A DNA stretch of 64,000 nt from Nonomuraea montanisoli (GCF_013363975.1 NZ_JABWGN010000008.1:434001-498000); one strand, 5' to 3'. Shown: positions 1 to 8,136, numbered from the stretch's first letter. A program made the numbers and translations. The notes: generated by a model from the sequence alone, not told the origin.

Positions 1-1182
1 AGGGAGGACGTCGAGCGGCTGCTCGTGCTGGAGACCGGCAAGCCGCTGGTGGACTGCCGGGTGGAGGTGGCCCGCACGCTCGTCACGCTCGCGACGGCGG
101 CCGAGGAGGTGGCCCGGCTGCACGGCGAGACGGTGCCGCTCGACCTGCTGCCCTCGGGCGAGGGACTGGTCGGGTTCTGGACGCGGCGGCCGATCGGCGT
201 GGTGGTCGGCATCACCGGCTTCAACTATCCGCTGCTGCTGGCCGCCCACAAGATCGCGCCGGCGGTGGCCGCGGGCTGCCCCGTGATCGTCAAGCCGGCC
301 CCCGCGACGCCCCTGGCCACGCTCTGGCTCGTGCACCTGCTGCGCTCGGCGGGCGGGCTGCCCCCGGCCGGCGTGCAGCTCGTCACCGGCGACGTCGAGG
401 TCGGGCGGACGCTGGTGGAGGACCGGCGGATCGGCGCGGTGTCGTTCACCGGCTCGGCCGCCGCCGGCCACGCCATCGCGCGGGCCGCCGCGCCCACCAA
501 GGTGCTGCTGGAGCTCGGCTCGAACGCCGCGCTCGTGGTGGCCGCCGACGCCGACCTGGAGGCCGCCGCGGACGCGGTGGTGCGGGGCGGCTACTACGCC
601 TCCGGCCAGGCGTGCATCTCGGTGCAGCGGGTGCTGGTGGAGGAGCCGGCGCGCGAGGCGTTCGTGTCGCTGCTGGCCGAGCGGGTGAAGGACGTCGTCG
701 CGGGCGACCCGCGCTCGCCGGAGACCCGGGTGGCGCCGCTGATCGACCCGGCCGCCACCGAGCGCGTGCTCGACCGGGTGCGGGAGTCGGGCGGCACGCT
801 CGTCACGGGCGGCGTCCGCGACGGCCGGGCCATCGCGCCGACGGTGCTGACGGACGTGCCGGACGGGGCCGCCGCGTGGGACGAGGAGATCTTCGGCCCG
901 GTCGTGTGCGTGCGCTCCGTGCCCGACCTCGACGCCGCCTTCGCCGCGGTCAACGCCTCCCGGTACGGGCTGCACGCCGCGGTCTTCACCCGCTCGCTGG
1001 CCACCGCGTTCGCCGCCGTGGACCGCATCGAGGCCGGGGGCGTGGTGGTCAACGACGTGCCGGGGTTCCGGGCGGACAACATGCCGTACGGGGGCGTCAA
1101 GGACTCGGGCGCCGGGCGGGAGGGGCCCCGCTTCGCCATCGAGGAGCTCACGGTCACCCGCATGGCGATCATCCGCCCCTGA
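1..1182 (+). CDS. Aldehyde dehydrogenase family protein (5' truncated by window edge)
   Basis: NAD(P)-dependent oxidation of an aldehyde to its acid, in the cytoplasm; the substrate cannot be read from sequence. The frame is already open at base 1, so the true start lies upstream; a GTG at 25 is only an internal codon. The catalytic Glu sits in an ELGSNA motif (in-window codon 171) and the catalytic Cys in GQAC (codon 205). The 34-residue spacing is the one usual for the superfamily. A cofactor-binding SFTGS motif and the late EEIFGPV motif are present. The last 14 bases overlap the 3' end of the convergent TetR gene. Confidence 0.93.
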   Translation, partial: REDVERLLVLETGKPLVDCRVEVARTLVTLATAAEEVARLHGETVPLDLLPSGEGLVGFWTRRPIGVVVGITGFNYPLLLAAHKIAPAVAAGCPVIVKPAPATPLATLWLVHLLRSAGGLPPAGVQLVTGDVEVGRTLVEDRRIGAVSFTGSAAAGHAIARAAAPTKVLLELGSNAALVVAADADLEAAADAVVRGGYYASGQACISVQRVLVEEPAREAFVSLLAERVKDVVAGDPRSPETRVAPLIDPAATERVLDRVRESGGTLVTGGVRDGRAIAPTVLTDVPDGAAAWDEEIFGPVVCVRSVPDLDAAFAAVNASRYGLHAAVFTRSLATAFAAVDRIEAGGVVVNDVPGFRADNMPYGGVKDSGAGREGPRFAIEELTVTRMAIIRP

Positions 1183-1780
1183 CCCGGCTTCCCACCGCCG
1201 TCTCCTCCTCCTCCTGCTCCGGTACGGGTTCCAGCACCGCGCGGCAGGCGCGGGCCACCAGCTCGTCGACCAGCGGGGGAGGGGGCTGCCCGGCCATCAG
1301 GTGGCGCCGCACGGCCCCGTAGGGCAGGTCCACCACGGCGAAGACCAGCCGCTCGCGCCCCACGCCGGGAAGGCGGGCCGCGCACGCGTCGAGCGCCGCC
1401 GACAGGCCGGTGTTGACCCCCTCCAGCTCGCCGGCCAGCTCGCCGGGCCACCGGGCGACCAGCTCCCGGCGGTGGAGCAGCACCGTCGCCGCCTCGGCCA
1501 GGTGGTCGCGGCACCAGCGCGGGGTGTGCAGGGCGGCCGCCTCCACGTCCGCGGCCGCCAGCGCCTCGACCACGCCGTGCTGGAAACGGCGCACGCCGCG
1601 CAGCCACAGCGCGGCCATCAGCAGGTCGCGCGAGGCGAAGCGATGGTAGAGCGAGCCGGTCGGGGCGCCCAGCCGCCCGGCGATGGCGGCCATGGTGGCC
1701 GCGGCGGGCCCCTCCTCGGCGGTGATCGCCATCGCCGCGTCCAGGATCCGGTCCTCGGTGAACTTGCCCGGCCTTCCCAC
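1169..1780 (-). CDS. TetR/AcrR family transcriptional regulator
   Basis: A 203-residue DNA-binding repressor. The N-terminal helix-turn-helix (about residues 8-54, ending in a GSLYHRFASRDLL motif) is followed by a variable ligand-binding half. The GTG start at 1780 has a GGGAGG ribosome site six bases upstream. The gene is divergent from the SnoaL-like gene at 1843, with a dyad operator between them, so it probably represses itself and that neighbour. It converges on the aldehyde dehydrogenase with a 14-bp overlap of coding ends. The ligand is unknown. Confidence 0.9.
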   Translation of the reverse strand: MGRPGKFTEDRILDAAMAITAEEGPAAATMAAIAGRLGAPTGSLYHRFASRDLLMAALWLRGVRRFQHGVVEALAAADVEAAALHTPRWCRDHLAEAATVLLHRRELVARWPGELAGELEGVNTGLSAALDACAARLPGVGRERLVFAVVDLPYGAVRRHLMAGQPPPPLVDELVARACRAVLEPVPEQEEEETAVGSRVRGG

Positions 1781-1798
1781 CCGCCGCCTCCCGTGATA

Positions 1799-1830
1799 TT
1801 AGATGATTGCTTCTAGAATCTATCATCTAA
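1799..1830. promoter_or_regulatory. Dyad operator between tetR and SnoaL-like gene
   Basis: Arms TTAGATGAT and ATCATCTAA are separated by 14 bases whose centre is the palindrome TTCTAGAA (1811-1818). Only two positions in each half break the symmetry. A TATCAT hexamer at 1821-1826 is a plausible -10 for the SnoaL-like gene. A repressor bound here would block both divergent promoters. Symmetry is seen; ownership by the TetR protein is inferred. Confidence 0.75.
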
Positions 1831-1842
1831 AAAGGGGGCGGC

Positions 1843-2247
1843 ATGAGCCGATCCATCGAGATCGTCCAGCGTTTCTACGAGGCGACCCAGACGGGTGACC
1901 GGGCCGGGATCCTGGCGATCCTGCATCCCGCGTTCGAAGCCCGTACCGCGTCCGGCCTGCCGTGCGGCGCCGGCGGCTCCTTCCACGGCCCCCGGGAGGC
2001 GATGGCCGGGATCTGGGGCCCGATCAACGCCGCGTTCGACACCGCCCCGTACGCCGAGACGTGGCACGAGGCCGCCGACGGCACCGTCGTCGTCACGGGC
2101 GCCTACCGGGGCGTGGCCCGCTCCACCGGCCGGGCGTACGAGGCCGAGTTCGTCCACCTGTGGGAGGTCGCCGACGGCCGGATCAGCCGCCTGCACCAGT
2201 ACACCGACACGGCGCTCTGGCACCAGGCGCTCACCCCTGCCGCCTGA
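1843..2247 (+). CDS. SnoaL-like / NTF2-fold family protein
   Basis: A 134-residue protein of the NTF2/SnoaL fold, a small cone-shaped domain used by polyketide cyclases, ketosteroid-isomerase relatives and many uncharacterised proteins. The early IVQRFYEATQTGD helix and the late LWEVADGRISRLHQY segment are typical. An AAAAGGGGGCGG ribosome site precedes the ATG. It is divergent from a TetR gene and shares its operator, suggesting induction by a small molecule. Substrate and activity cannot be assigned. Confidence 0.82.
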   Translation: MSRSIEIVQRFYEATQTGDRAGILAILHPAFEARTASGLPCGAGGSFHGPREAMAGIWGPINAAFDTAPYAETWHEAADGTVVVTGAYRGVARSTGRAYEAEFVHLWEVADGRISRLHQYTDTALWHQALTPAA

Positions 2248-2272
2248 GGCCGCCCCGGGCGGCCGAGGAGAG

Positions 2273-3043
2273 TCACAGGCCGGAGCCGCCCGTGGCGTCC
2301 ACGACGCGGCCCGTCACCCAGCGGGCGTCGTCCGAGGCGAGGAAGGCGACGACGTCCGCGATGTCCTCCGGCCGCCCCACGCGGCCGAGCGCCGCCACCG
2401 ACGCGGCGCGCTCCCACGCCTCCGGGTCGCCGCGCAGCCAGCTCGCGTTGACGTCGGTGTCCACGATGCCGGGCGCCACCGAGTTGACCGTGATGCCGCG
2501 CGGCCCGAGCGCCTTGGCCAGGGTGAGGGTGAAGGTGTCCAGCGCTCCCTTGGTGGAGCTGTAGGCGATGATCTCGGGCATCGCGATGCGGGCGGCGCCG
2601 CTGGAGACGTTGACGATCCGGCCGCCGTCGCGCAGCCGGCCCAGCCCCTCCTTGACGATGAAGAACGGCGCCCGCACGTTCACCGCGAACACCTGGTCGA
2701 ACTCCTCCTCGCTCAGCCCGCCCAGGTCGGAGCTGGTCGCCACGGCCGCGTTGTTGACGATGACGTCCACGCCGCCGCCGGGCGCGAACTCCTCGACCGC
2801 GGCGTCGAACGCCTCCCACAGCGCTGCCGCGTCGCCGTGCCGGCCCAGCTCCGCCCGGATCGCGAACGCCCGGCCGCCGTCCTTGCGGATCCGGGCGACG
2901 ACCTCCTCGGCCGAGGCGGTGTCGCGGGCGTAGGCCACGGCCACCACCGCGCCGTCACGGCCCAGCCGCTCCGCGATGGCCCGGCCGATGCCCCTGCTGC
3001 CGCCGGTGACCAGCGCGATCCTGCCGTCAAGACTCCTGCTCAT
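2273..3043 (-). CDS. SDR family oxidoreductase
   Basis: A 256-residue classical short-chain dehydrogenase/reductase. It shows the nucleotide-binding TGGSRGIG motif (residues 13-20), the NNAA segment (97-100), catalytic Ser 147/148 and the YxxxK pair Tyr161/Lys165. The C-terminal WVTGRVVDATGG stretch is typical of 3-oxoacyl-ACP-reductase-like members. The ATG has a GGAG site eight bases upstream. It is divergent from the TetR gene at 3123; the operators between them suggest this SDR is the regulated target. Substrate unknown. Confidence 0.9.
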   Translation of the reverse strand: MSRSLDGRIALVTGGSRGIGRAIAERLGRDGAVVAVAYARDTASAEEVVARIRKDGGRAFAIRAELGRHGDAAALWEAFDAAVEEFAPGGGVDVIVNNAAVATSSDLGGLSEEEFDQVFAVNVRAPFFIVKEGLGRLRDGGRIVNVSSGAARIAMPEIIAYSSTKGALDTFTLTLAKALGPRGITVNSVAPGIVDTDVNASWLRGDPEAWERAASVAALGRVGRPEDIADVVAFLASDDARWVTGRVVDATGGSGL

Positions 3044-3059
3044 GGGTGCTCTCCAATTC

Positions 3060-3110
3060 TTGAGTAATCGCTCAAAAAAGACGCTAGCACGATTTGTTGA
3101 GTGGTCGCTC
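3060..3110. promoter_or_regulatory. Paired TetR-type operators and leaderless promoter
   Basis: TTGAGTAATCGCTCAA (3060-3075) is an inverted repeat with 5-bp arms. A second copy, TTGAGTGGTCGCTC (3097-3110), lies 37 bases on. A TAGAAT hexamer at 3111-3116 stands six bases before the ATG at 3123, with no ribosome site between, so the regulator mRNA is probably leaderless and the second operator fills its -35/-10 spacer. Confidence 0.7.
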
Positions 3111-3122
3111 TAGAATGGGGGC

Positions 3123-3752
3123 ATGACGACGGGCACAGGGGCGGACGCGGGCCGGCGGGCCGCGCGGGGCAGGCCGCGGGGGTTCGACCGCGAGGCGGCG
3201 CTCGCCGCGGCCATGCTGCTGTTCTGGCGGCGCGGGTACGAGGCCACCTCGGTCGGCGAGCTGACCGAGGCGATGGGCATCCGTCCGGGCAGCCTGTACG
3301 CCGCCTTCGGCGACAAGAAGACCCTGTTCAGGGAGGCCGTGGCCGCCTACGGCCGTTCGCCGGTCGGCGCGTTCATGGCCGTGGCGCTGGAGGAGGAGCC
3401 CTCCGCGCGGGGCGCCTTCGCCCGCATCCTGCGCGAGGCCGCCGTGATCTACTCCGACCCGTCGCATCCCGCCGGGTGCCTGACCATCTGCGCCGCCACC
3501 AACGTCGGGGTCGAGGGCGAGGAGGTGGCGGCGTTCCTGCGCGAGCTGCGCAACGCCAACCTGGTCGTCTTCGAGGATCGGCTGCGCGCCGCCCAGCGCG
3601 ACGGCGAGCTGCCGGAGGAAGCCGACCCGCGCGCCCTGGCGGCCTACTTCGCGACGGTCATCCAGGGCATGTCCCAGCGCTCCCTCGACGGCGCGACGGC
3701 GGCCGAGCTGACCGCCACGGCCGAGCTGGCCCTCGCGGCCTGGCCCGCCTGA
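3123..3752 (+). CDS. TetR/AcrR family transcriptional regulator
   Basis: A 209-residue TetR-type repressor. Its helix-turn-helix (about residues 20-65) contains the GSLYAAFGDKKTLFREA recognition region typical of the branch often found beside oxidoreductases. The C-terminal half carries a PAGCLTICAA-like segment seen in the same branch. The ATG at 3123 is preceded by a -10-like TAGAAT and no Shine-Dalgarno, consistent with leaderless translation. It is divergent from the SDR gene and probably represses both. Confidence 0.9.
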   Translation: MTTGTGADAGRRAARGRPRGFDREAALAAAMLLFWRRGYEATSVGELTEAMGIRPGSLYAAFGDKKTLFREAVAAYGRSPVGAFMAVALEEEPSARGAFARILREAAVIYSDPSHPAGCLTICAATNVGVEGEEVAAFLRELRNANLVVFEDRLRAAQRDGELPEEADPRALAAYFATVIQGMSQRSLDGATAAELTATAELALAAWPA

Positions 3753-3789
3753 GAGGGCCGGCCCCGCGAATCGATGAGACAGTGGGGTC

Positions 3790-4659
3790 ATGGATCATGT
3801 CGCCCACTTCCACCGCGAGATCGCGGCGTTCCGGGACGCGACGTCCCGCGCGGCCGCACTGGACGGGGCGCCCCTGGTGCCGTCCTGTCCCGGCTGGTCC
3901 GTGGCCGACCTGATCGTCCACCTGGGCGGGGTGCACCGAGGGCTGATCCGCATCATCGAGGACCGGCCGGCCTGCTTCCCCGACACGGGCGACCTGTCGT
4001 TCCTCCGGTTGCCCGCCGACCTCACGGGCTGGCCGCGGCCGGAGAACGCCCCCAACCGCGGTCCGATCCCGAGCGGGCTGGGCGAGTGGTTCGCCGAAGG
4101 TGCCACGCTGCTGGAGGAGCGGTTCGGGGCGCACGACCCCGGCACGCCCGTGTGGACCTGGTCACAGGAGCAGAGCGTCGGCTTCTGGACGCGGACGCAG
4201 GCCATCGAGGCGGCCGTGCACCGGTGGGACGCCGAGAACGCGCTCGGCGCGGCCGGGCCCATGGACCCCGAGCTGGCCGCCGACGCCGTGAGCCAGACCT
4301 TCCAGGTCATGGCGCCGGCGCGGCGCGGCTGGACGCAGGCGCCCCCGGGGGCGGGGGAGCGGTACCGCTTCCGGCAGACCGACGGCGCCGGCGTGTGGAC
4401 GGTCCGGTTCGACGCCGACGGCATCCACCTCGCCACGAGCCCGGCGGGTGACGGCGCGGGGGGCGCCGACCCGGATGCCGGCGGCGCCGCCCCCGCCACG
4501 GACGACCCCGCCGACGCCGCTCCGGTCGACGTGGAGCTGGCGGGTACGGCCTCGGACCTCATGCTCTACCTGTGGCGGCGGATACCGGCGGATCGGCTGG
4601 AGGTCCGCGGCGACCCGGAGTTCCTGGAGCGCTACTTCGTCCTCGTCCCGCCCGTGTGA
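3790..4659 (+). CDS. Maleylpyruvate isomerase family mycothiol-dependent enzyme
   Basis: A 289-residue protein with the DinB-like MDMPI N-terminal helical bundle (PSCPGWSVADLIVHLGGVHRG, about residues 34-56, split here by Val/Leu-rich turns) and an MDMPI C-terminal domain. Members use mycothiol, the actinobacterial thiol, as cofactor or are named by similarity only. The histidines of HLGGVH are expected metal ligands. An Ala/Asp-rich linker (about residues 218-245) interrupts the C-terminal part. It stands alone between a TetR gene and a convergent methyltransferase. Substrate unknown. Confidence 0.87.
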   Translation: MDHVAHFHREIAAFRDATSRAAALDGAPLVPSCPGWSVADLIVHLGGVHRGLIRIIEDRPACFPDTGDLSFLRLPADLTGWPRPENAPNRGPIPSGLGEWFAEGATLLEERFGAHDPGTPVWTWSQEQSVGFWTRTQAIEAAVHRWDAENALGAAGPMDPELAADAVSQTFQVMAPARRGWTQAPPGAGERYRFRQTDGAGVWTVRFDADGIHLATSPAGDGAGGADPDAGGAAPATDDPADAAPVDVELAGTASDLMLYLWRRIPADRLEVRGDPEFLERYFVLVPPV

Positions 4660-4669
4660 GCGCGCGCCG

Positions 4670-5464
4670 TCACGCCCGTACGGCGATCACGTGGGTCAGG
4701 GCGGCCACGCGGCGGTACGGGTCCGTGGCGCCCGCCCGCTCCTCGCACGCCAGCAGCGCGGCCAGCTCCGCCTCCCCGGGGAGCTCCGCGTCGTCGGGGG
4801 CGGTGTCGGTGAAGACCCGCACCCCGTACCACGCGGCCACGTCGAGCCGCCGCCCGGCGAGCTGGGCGGTCAGGACGTCCAGGCGGTCCGCGCGCGCGGT
4901 CACGCCGATGCGGTTGCCGTACGACGGCTCCTCGAACGCGCGCGCCGCAGCCGCCCAGTCGCCTTTCAGTCCGGGCCGCATCGCCAGCCCGTCACCGTTG
5001 CGGACCAGCAGCGACACGACACCCCCGGGCCCCGGCAGCCGGGCGAGGTCGTCCAGCAACGGCTCGGGGTCGGCGAAGTACATCAGCACGCCGTGGCACA
5101 GCACCACGTCGAAGCTCCCCGGCTCGTACAGCGCCGCCAGGTCCCGCACGTCGCCCTGGACCGCCCGCACCCGGCGCCGCACCTGCTCCGGCTCGTCCGC
5201 CAGGGCGACAGCCAGGTCGGCCAGGAGCGCGGGGGAGGAGTCCAGCCCCGTCACCTCGTGGCCACGCCGCGCGAGGCGCAGCGCCTGAGTCCCCTGCCCG
5301 CATCCCACGTCCAGGACGCGCAGCGGCGCCCGGTCCGGGAGGTGGGCGGTGAGCTGCCGGGTGACCAGCTCCTGCCGGACGACCTGCCGGAGCGTGCCCA
5401 GCCGCGCCCGCCACCGTTCCTCACCCGCCGTGAAACCTGTCCCCATCTCATCCATCGTGTCCAT
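4670..5464 (-). CDS. Class I SAM-dependent methyltransferase
   Basis: About 264 residues with a Rossmann methyltransferase core. Motif I is VLDVGCGQGTQALRLA, followed by an acidic residue in GLDSSP (motif II) and a QGDVRDL motif III. The target molecule is not evident. I place the start at the ATG at 5464; an in-frame GTG at 5500 would add 12 residues with no better ribosome site. Further ATG codons follow within seven codons, so the exact start is uncertain. It converges on the mycothiol-enzyme gene with an 11-bp gap. Confidence 0.87.
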   Translation of the reverse strand: MDTMDEMGTGFTAGEERWRARLGTLRQVVRQELVTRQLTAHLPDRAPLRVLDVGCGQGTQALRLARRGHEVTGLDSSPALLADLAVALADEPEQVRRRVRAVQGDVRDLAALYEPGSFDVVLCHGVLMYFADPEPLLDDLARLPGPGGVVSLLVRNGDGLAMRPGLKGDWAAAARAFEEPSYGNRIGVTARADRLDVLTAQLAGRRLDVAAWYGVRVFTDTAPDDAELPGEAELAALLACEERAGATDPYRRVAALTHVIAVRA

Positions 5465-5531
5465 GATCGCGCATGCCGCCGGGCGGGGGGAGCGAGACAC
5501 GGCACCCGGCGGGCTGCGGCCTCCCGGCGGC

Positions 5532-6794
5532 CTACCCCTTCGGGTGCCTCGGCCTGATGCGGTGACTGCCGTCCCACCTGTGCGGGCCGTGGCCGTGGCC
5601 GAGGCGATGGTGCGACCGGTGCCCGCCCGACCCCCACCCGGTGATCTTGGCCTTGACCTTGTCGTCGTTCTGGTTCCGGCTCCGGTTCTTGGCCTCGCCC
5701 CGGGCCTGGCTCAAGGACTTGCGGGCCTTCCTCCTCGTCTCGACCTGCGCGATGGCCACCCCGTCGGGACTGTCGCCGACGGTGACGGTGTCGATGACGG
5801 CGTTGGTGGCGATGTTGATCACCGACACGTTGTCCGAGGAGGAGTTGGTGACGTAGGCGCGGGCGCCGTTCGCCGTGATCGCCACGTCTCTGGGCGAGTC
5901 GCCGACGGGGATGGTGTCGATGACGGCGTTGGTGGCGGTGTCGATCACCGACACGTTGTCCGAGAGGCTGTTGGTGACGTAGGCGCGCGTGCCGTCCGGG
6001 GTGATCGCCACGTCGTTGGGGAAGTCGCCGACGGTGATGGTGTCGACGACGTTGTTGGTGGCGACGTCGATCACCGACACGTTGTCCGAGAAGGCGTTGG
6101 GGACGTAGGCGCGCGTGCCGTCGGGGGTGATCGTCACGTTCTGCGGGTTGTCGCCCACGGGGATGGTGTCGATGATGTCGCCGGTCGCGACATTGATGAC
6201 CGCCACGTTGTCCGAAGCCCGGCTGGCGACATAGGCGCGGGCGCCGTCCGGCGTGAACGCTGTCCCCGCGGGATTGTCGATGCCGGGGATGGTGTCGATG
6301 ACCGTGTTGGTCGCCGTGTCGATGACCGAGATGCTGTCCGCGAACGTGTTGCTGACGTAGGCGCGGGTGCCGTCGGGCGTGATCTCGACGTCGCCGGGGA
6401 CCAGGCCGACGGGGATGGTGGCGATGACGGTGTTGGTCGCGGTGTCGATGACCGAGACGGTGTTCGACAGGGCGTTGGCGACGTAGACCCGGGTGCCGTC
6501 GGGCGTGACCGCCACCCCGGACGGGTTGTCGCCGACGGGGATGGTGGCGATGACGGTGTCGGTCGCGGTGTCGATCACCGACACGTCGTCCGAGAGGTTG
6601 TTGGCCACGTAGGCCAGTTCCCGCACCTGGGCGACCGCCGCGCCCGGAAGCGACGCCGCCGCGAGCGGCGCCAGGAAGACCGCGACGGCCGCCGCGGCCA
6701 CGATCGGCCGGACGCGGGACCACCACCCGCCTTCACGAGCAGAACTCCGCACTCCGACCTCGCTGTCGGTCGTGCCCTTCGAACGTGCGAACAC
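5532..6794 (-). CDS. Secreted seven-bladed YVTN beta-propeller protein
   Basis: A 420-residue exported protein. A signal/anchor segment (about residues 28-56, VAAAAVAVFLAPLAAASLPG) precedes seven near-identical 42-residue repeats of the form AYVxNxxSDNVSVIDTAT..., each ending TPDGTR. Seven repeats would close a YVTN-type beta-propeller, the fold of archaeal surface-layer and actinobacterial YncE-like proteins; partners are unknown. The C-terminal tail (about 60 residues) is basic and His/Gly-rich (SHHRLGHGHGPHR), unusual for the family and possibly metal- or wall-binding. The GTG at 6794 has a GGGAGG site. A TTGAC-type palindrome cluster lies 110-170 bp upstream. Confidence 0.88.
   Translation of the reverse strand: MFARSKGTTDSEVGVRSSAREGGWWSRVRPIVAAAAVAVFLAPLAAASLPGAAVAQVRELAYVANNLSDDVSVIDTATDTVIATIPVGDNPSGVAVTPDGTRVYVANALSNTVSVIDTATNTVIATIPVGLVPGDVEITPDGTRAYVSNTFADSISVIDTATNTVIDTIPGIDNPAGTAFTPDGARAYVASRASDNVAVINVATGDIIDTIPVGDNPQNVTITPDGTRAYVPNAFSDNVSVIDVATNNVVDTITVGDFPNDVAITPDGTRAYVTNSLSDNVSVIDTATNAVIDTIPVGDSPRDVAITANGARAYVTNSSSDNVSVINIATNAVIDTVTVGDSPDGVAIAQVETRRKARKSLSQARGEAKNRSRNQNDDKVKAKITGWGSGGHRSHHRLGHGHGPHRWDGSHRIRPRHPKG
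5745..6626 (-). repeat. Seven tandem 126-bp coding repeats (propeller blades)
   Basis: Each propeller blade is encoded by exactly 126 bases, and the copies remain very similar at DNA level, for instance in the GTGTCGATCACCGACACGTT-like segment on the plus strand. Identity this high between blades suggests recent amplification or ongoing gene conversion. Boundaries are approximate. Confidence 0.8.
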
Positions 6795-6908
6795 GGGACC
6801 TCCCTGTCTCCGATGACCAGGAGCCCGTTCTACGCTCGCGGGGCGGACCGCCTCGGACCACGGCGCGCCGGCTTGGGGGTAACGACCGATACCTTGGCCC
6901 GCTCATCG

Positions 6909-6961
6909 GATTGACGGCATTCCGGTCAATCGGCGTCGGCGTGGCGTTGACCATGGTCAAC
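6909..6961. promoter_or_regulatory. TTGAC/GTCAA operator cluster
   Basis: GATTGAC (6909-6915) and GTCAATC (6925-6931) are followed by the perfect palindrome GTTGACCATGGTCAAC (6946-6961). All share a TTGAC half-site. The likely target is the propeller gene starting at 6794 on the minus strand. The regulator is not encoded next to it. Confidence 0.6.
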
Positions 6962-7005
6962 GAGTCGGCACGACGGACCAGCCGTCGGCCCCTGTCGGCC
7001 CCGTC

Positions 7006-7090
7006 TCCCTCGGCCAAAGGCGCGTCCGCTCCCTCGGCCAAAGGCGCGTCCGCTCCCTCGGCCGAGGCGCGTCCGGCCGAAGGCGCGTCA
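7006..7090. repeat. 24-bp tandem repeat
   Basis: Two perfect 24-bp copies (7006-7029 and 7030-7053) with core CTCGGCCAAAGGCGCGTC are followed by degenerate partial copies to about 7090. The array ends about 20 bp from the 3' end of the aldo/keto reductase gene (stop at 7109 on the minus strand). Confidence 0.85.
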
Positions 7091-7108
7091 CCCGTGCGGC
7101 GCCCGGAG

Positions 7109-8092
7109 TCACCAGCGGCCGGCCACCTCAGGGGCGATGAGCTCGTCGTAGACGTCCCGCACGACGCGCAGCGACTCCGGCGGCAGCGGGGCCAGCCCGG
7201 CCGCCGCGGCGTTGGCGCGGGCCTGCTCCGGGTTGCGGGCGCCCGGGATCACCACGCTCACCCCCGGCTGGTCGGCGATCCAGCGCAGCGCGAACTGCGC
7301 CATCGTCACCCCCTCCGGCACCAGCGGCGCGAGCCGCCGCACCGCCTCCAGCCCGGTCGCGAAGTCCACGCCGGAGAAGGTCTCGCCGACGTCGAACGAC
7401 TCGCCGCGGCGGTTGTAGGTGCGATGGTCGTCCGCGGCGAACGTCGTGTGCTCGTCGTACCTGCCGGACAGCAGGCCGCTGGCCAGCGGCACCCGCGCGA
7501 TGACGCCGACCCCGGCCGCGCGGGCCATCGGCAGCACCTCCTCCAGCGGGCCGAGCCGCAGCATGTTGAGGATGATCTGCACCGTCGCCACCCCCGGCCG
7601 GGCGATCGCCGTCAGCGCCTCCTCCCGCGTCTCCACGCTCACCCCGTACGCGGCGATCCGCTCCTCGGCGACCAGCGTGTCCAGCGCCTCGAACACCTCG
7701 TCGGAGGAGTAGACCGGCGTCGGCGGGCAGTGGAGCTGCACCAGGTCGAGCACGTCCACGCCGAGGTTGGCGCGGGAGCGGTCGGTCCAGGCGCGGAAGT
7801 GGTCCAGCGTGTAAGCGCCGGGTTCCTGGGGGACGCGGCGGCCCATCTTGGTGGCTACGGTGATCTCGCCCGCGGGCCGCGTCCTGAGGAAGCGGCCGAC
7901 CAGGCGCTCGCTCAGCCCGTCGCCGTAGACGTCGGCGGTGTCGACGAACGTCACCCCGGCCTCGGCCGCGGCGGTGAGCGTGGCCAGGGCGTCGTCCTCC
8001 GGGACGTCGCCCCAGTCGGCGCCGAGCTGCCAGGCGCCCAGCCCGACGACTCCCACCCGGCGGCCGGTCCGGCCGAGAACTCGCTGCTCCAT
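7109..8092 (-). CDS. Aldo/keto reductase
   Basis: A 327-residue NADPH-dependent TIM-barrel oxidoreductase. The catalytic tetrad is visible as Asp51 and Tyr56 in VDTADVYGDG, Lys82 in ATKMG and His121 in VQLHCPP. The start is the ATG at 8092, preceded by GGGAAGGGGAG; the frame extends to 8170 but the extra residues do not resemble the family. A LacI-type operator motif at 8123-8136 suggests sugar-linked control. Substrate unknown. Confidence 0.9.
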   Translation of the reverse strand: MEQRVLGRTGRRVGVVGLGAWQLGADWGDVPEDDALATLTAAAEAGVTFVDTADVYGDGLSERLVGRFLRTRPAGEITVATKMGRRVPQEPGAYTLDHFRAWTDRSRANLGVDVLDLVQLHCPPTPVYSSDEVFEALDTLVAEERIAAYGVSVETREEALTAIARPGVATVQIILNMLRLGPLEEVLPMARAAGVGVIARVPLASGLLSGRYDEHTTFAADDHRTYNRRGESFDVGETFSGVDFATGLEAVRRLAPLVPEGVTMAQFALRWIADQPGVSVVIPGARNPEQARANAAAAGLAPLPPESLRVVRDVYDELIAPEVAGRW

Positions 8093-8122
8093 GGTGCGCT
8101 CCCCTTCCCGGCGCCGCTGGTG

Positions 8123-8136
8123 TGTGAACGTTAACA
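8123..8136. promoter_or_regulatory. LacI-family-type operator
   Basis: TGTGAACGTTAACA is a 14-bp pseudo-palindrome with 6 of 7 paired positions. It fits the general LacI-family pattern TGNNANCGNTNNCA at every fixed base. It lies 31 bp upstream of the aldo/keto reductase start. The cognate regulator is not in this window. Confidence 0.55.

Larger units (their letters stand above)
6795..7108. other. 314-bp intergenic region with palindromes and a 24-bp repeat
   Basis: No credible gene. It holds a perfect 16-bp palindrome (6946-6961), an inverted repeat GATTGAC-N9-GTCAATC (6909-6931), and a 24-bp tandem repeat (7006-7090). It is both the upstream region of the propeller gene and the downstream region of the aldo/keto reductase. 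Confidence 0.7.
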
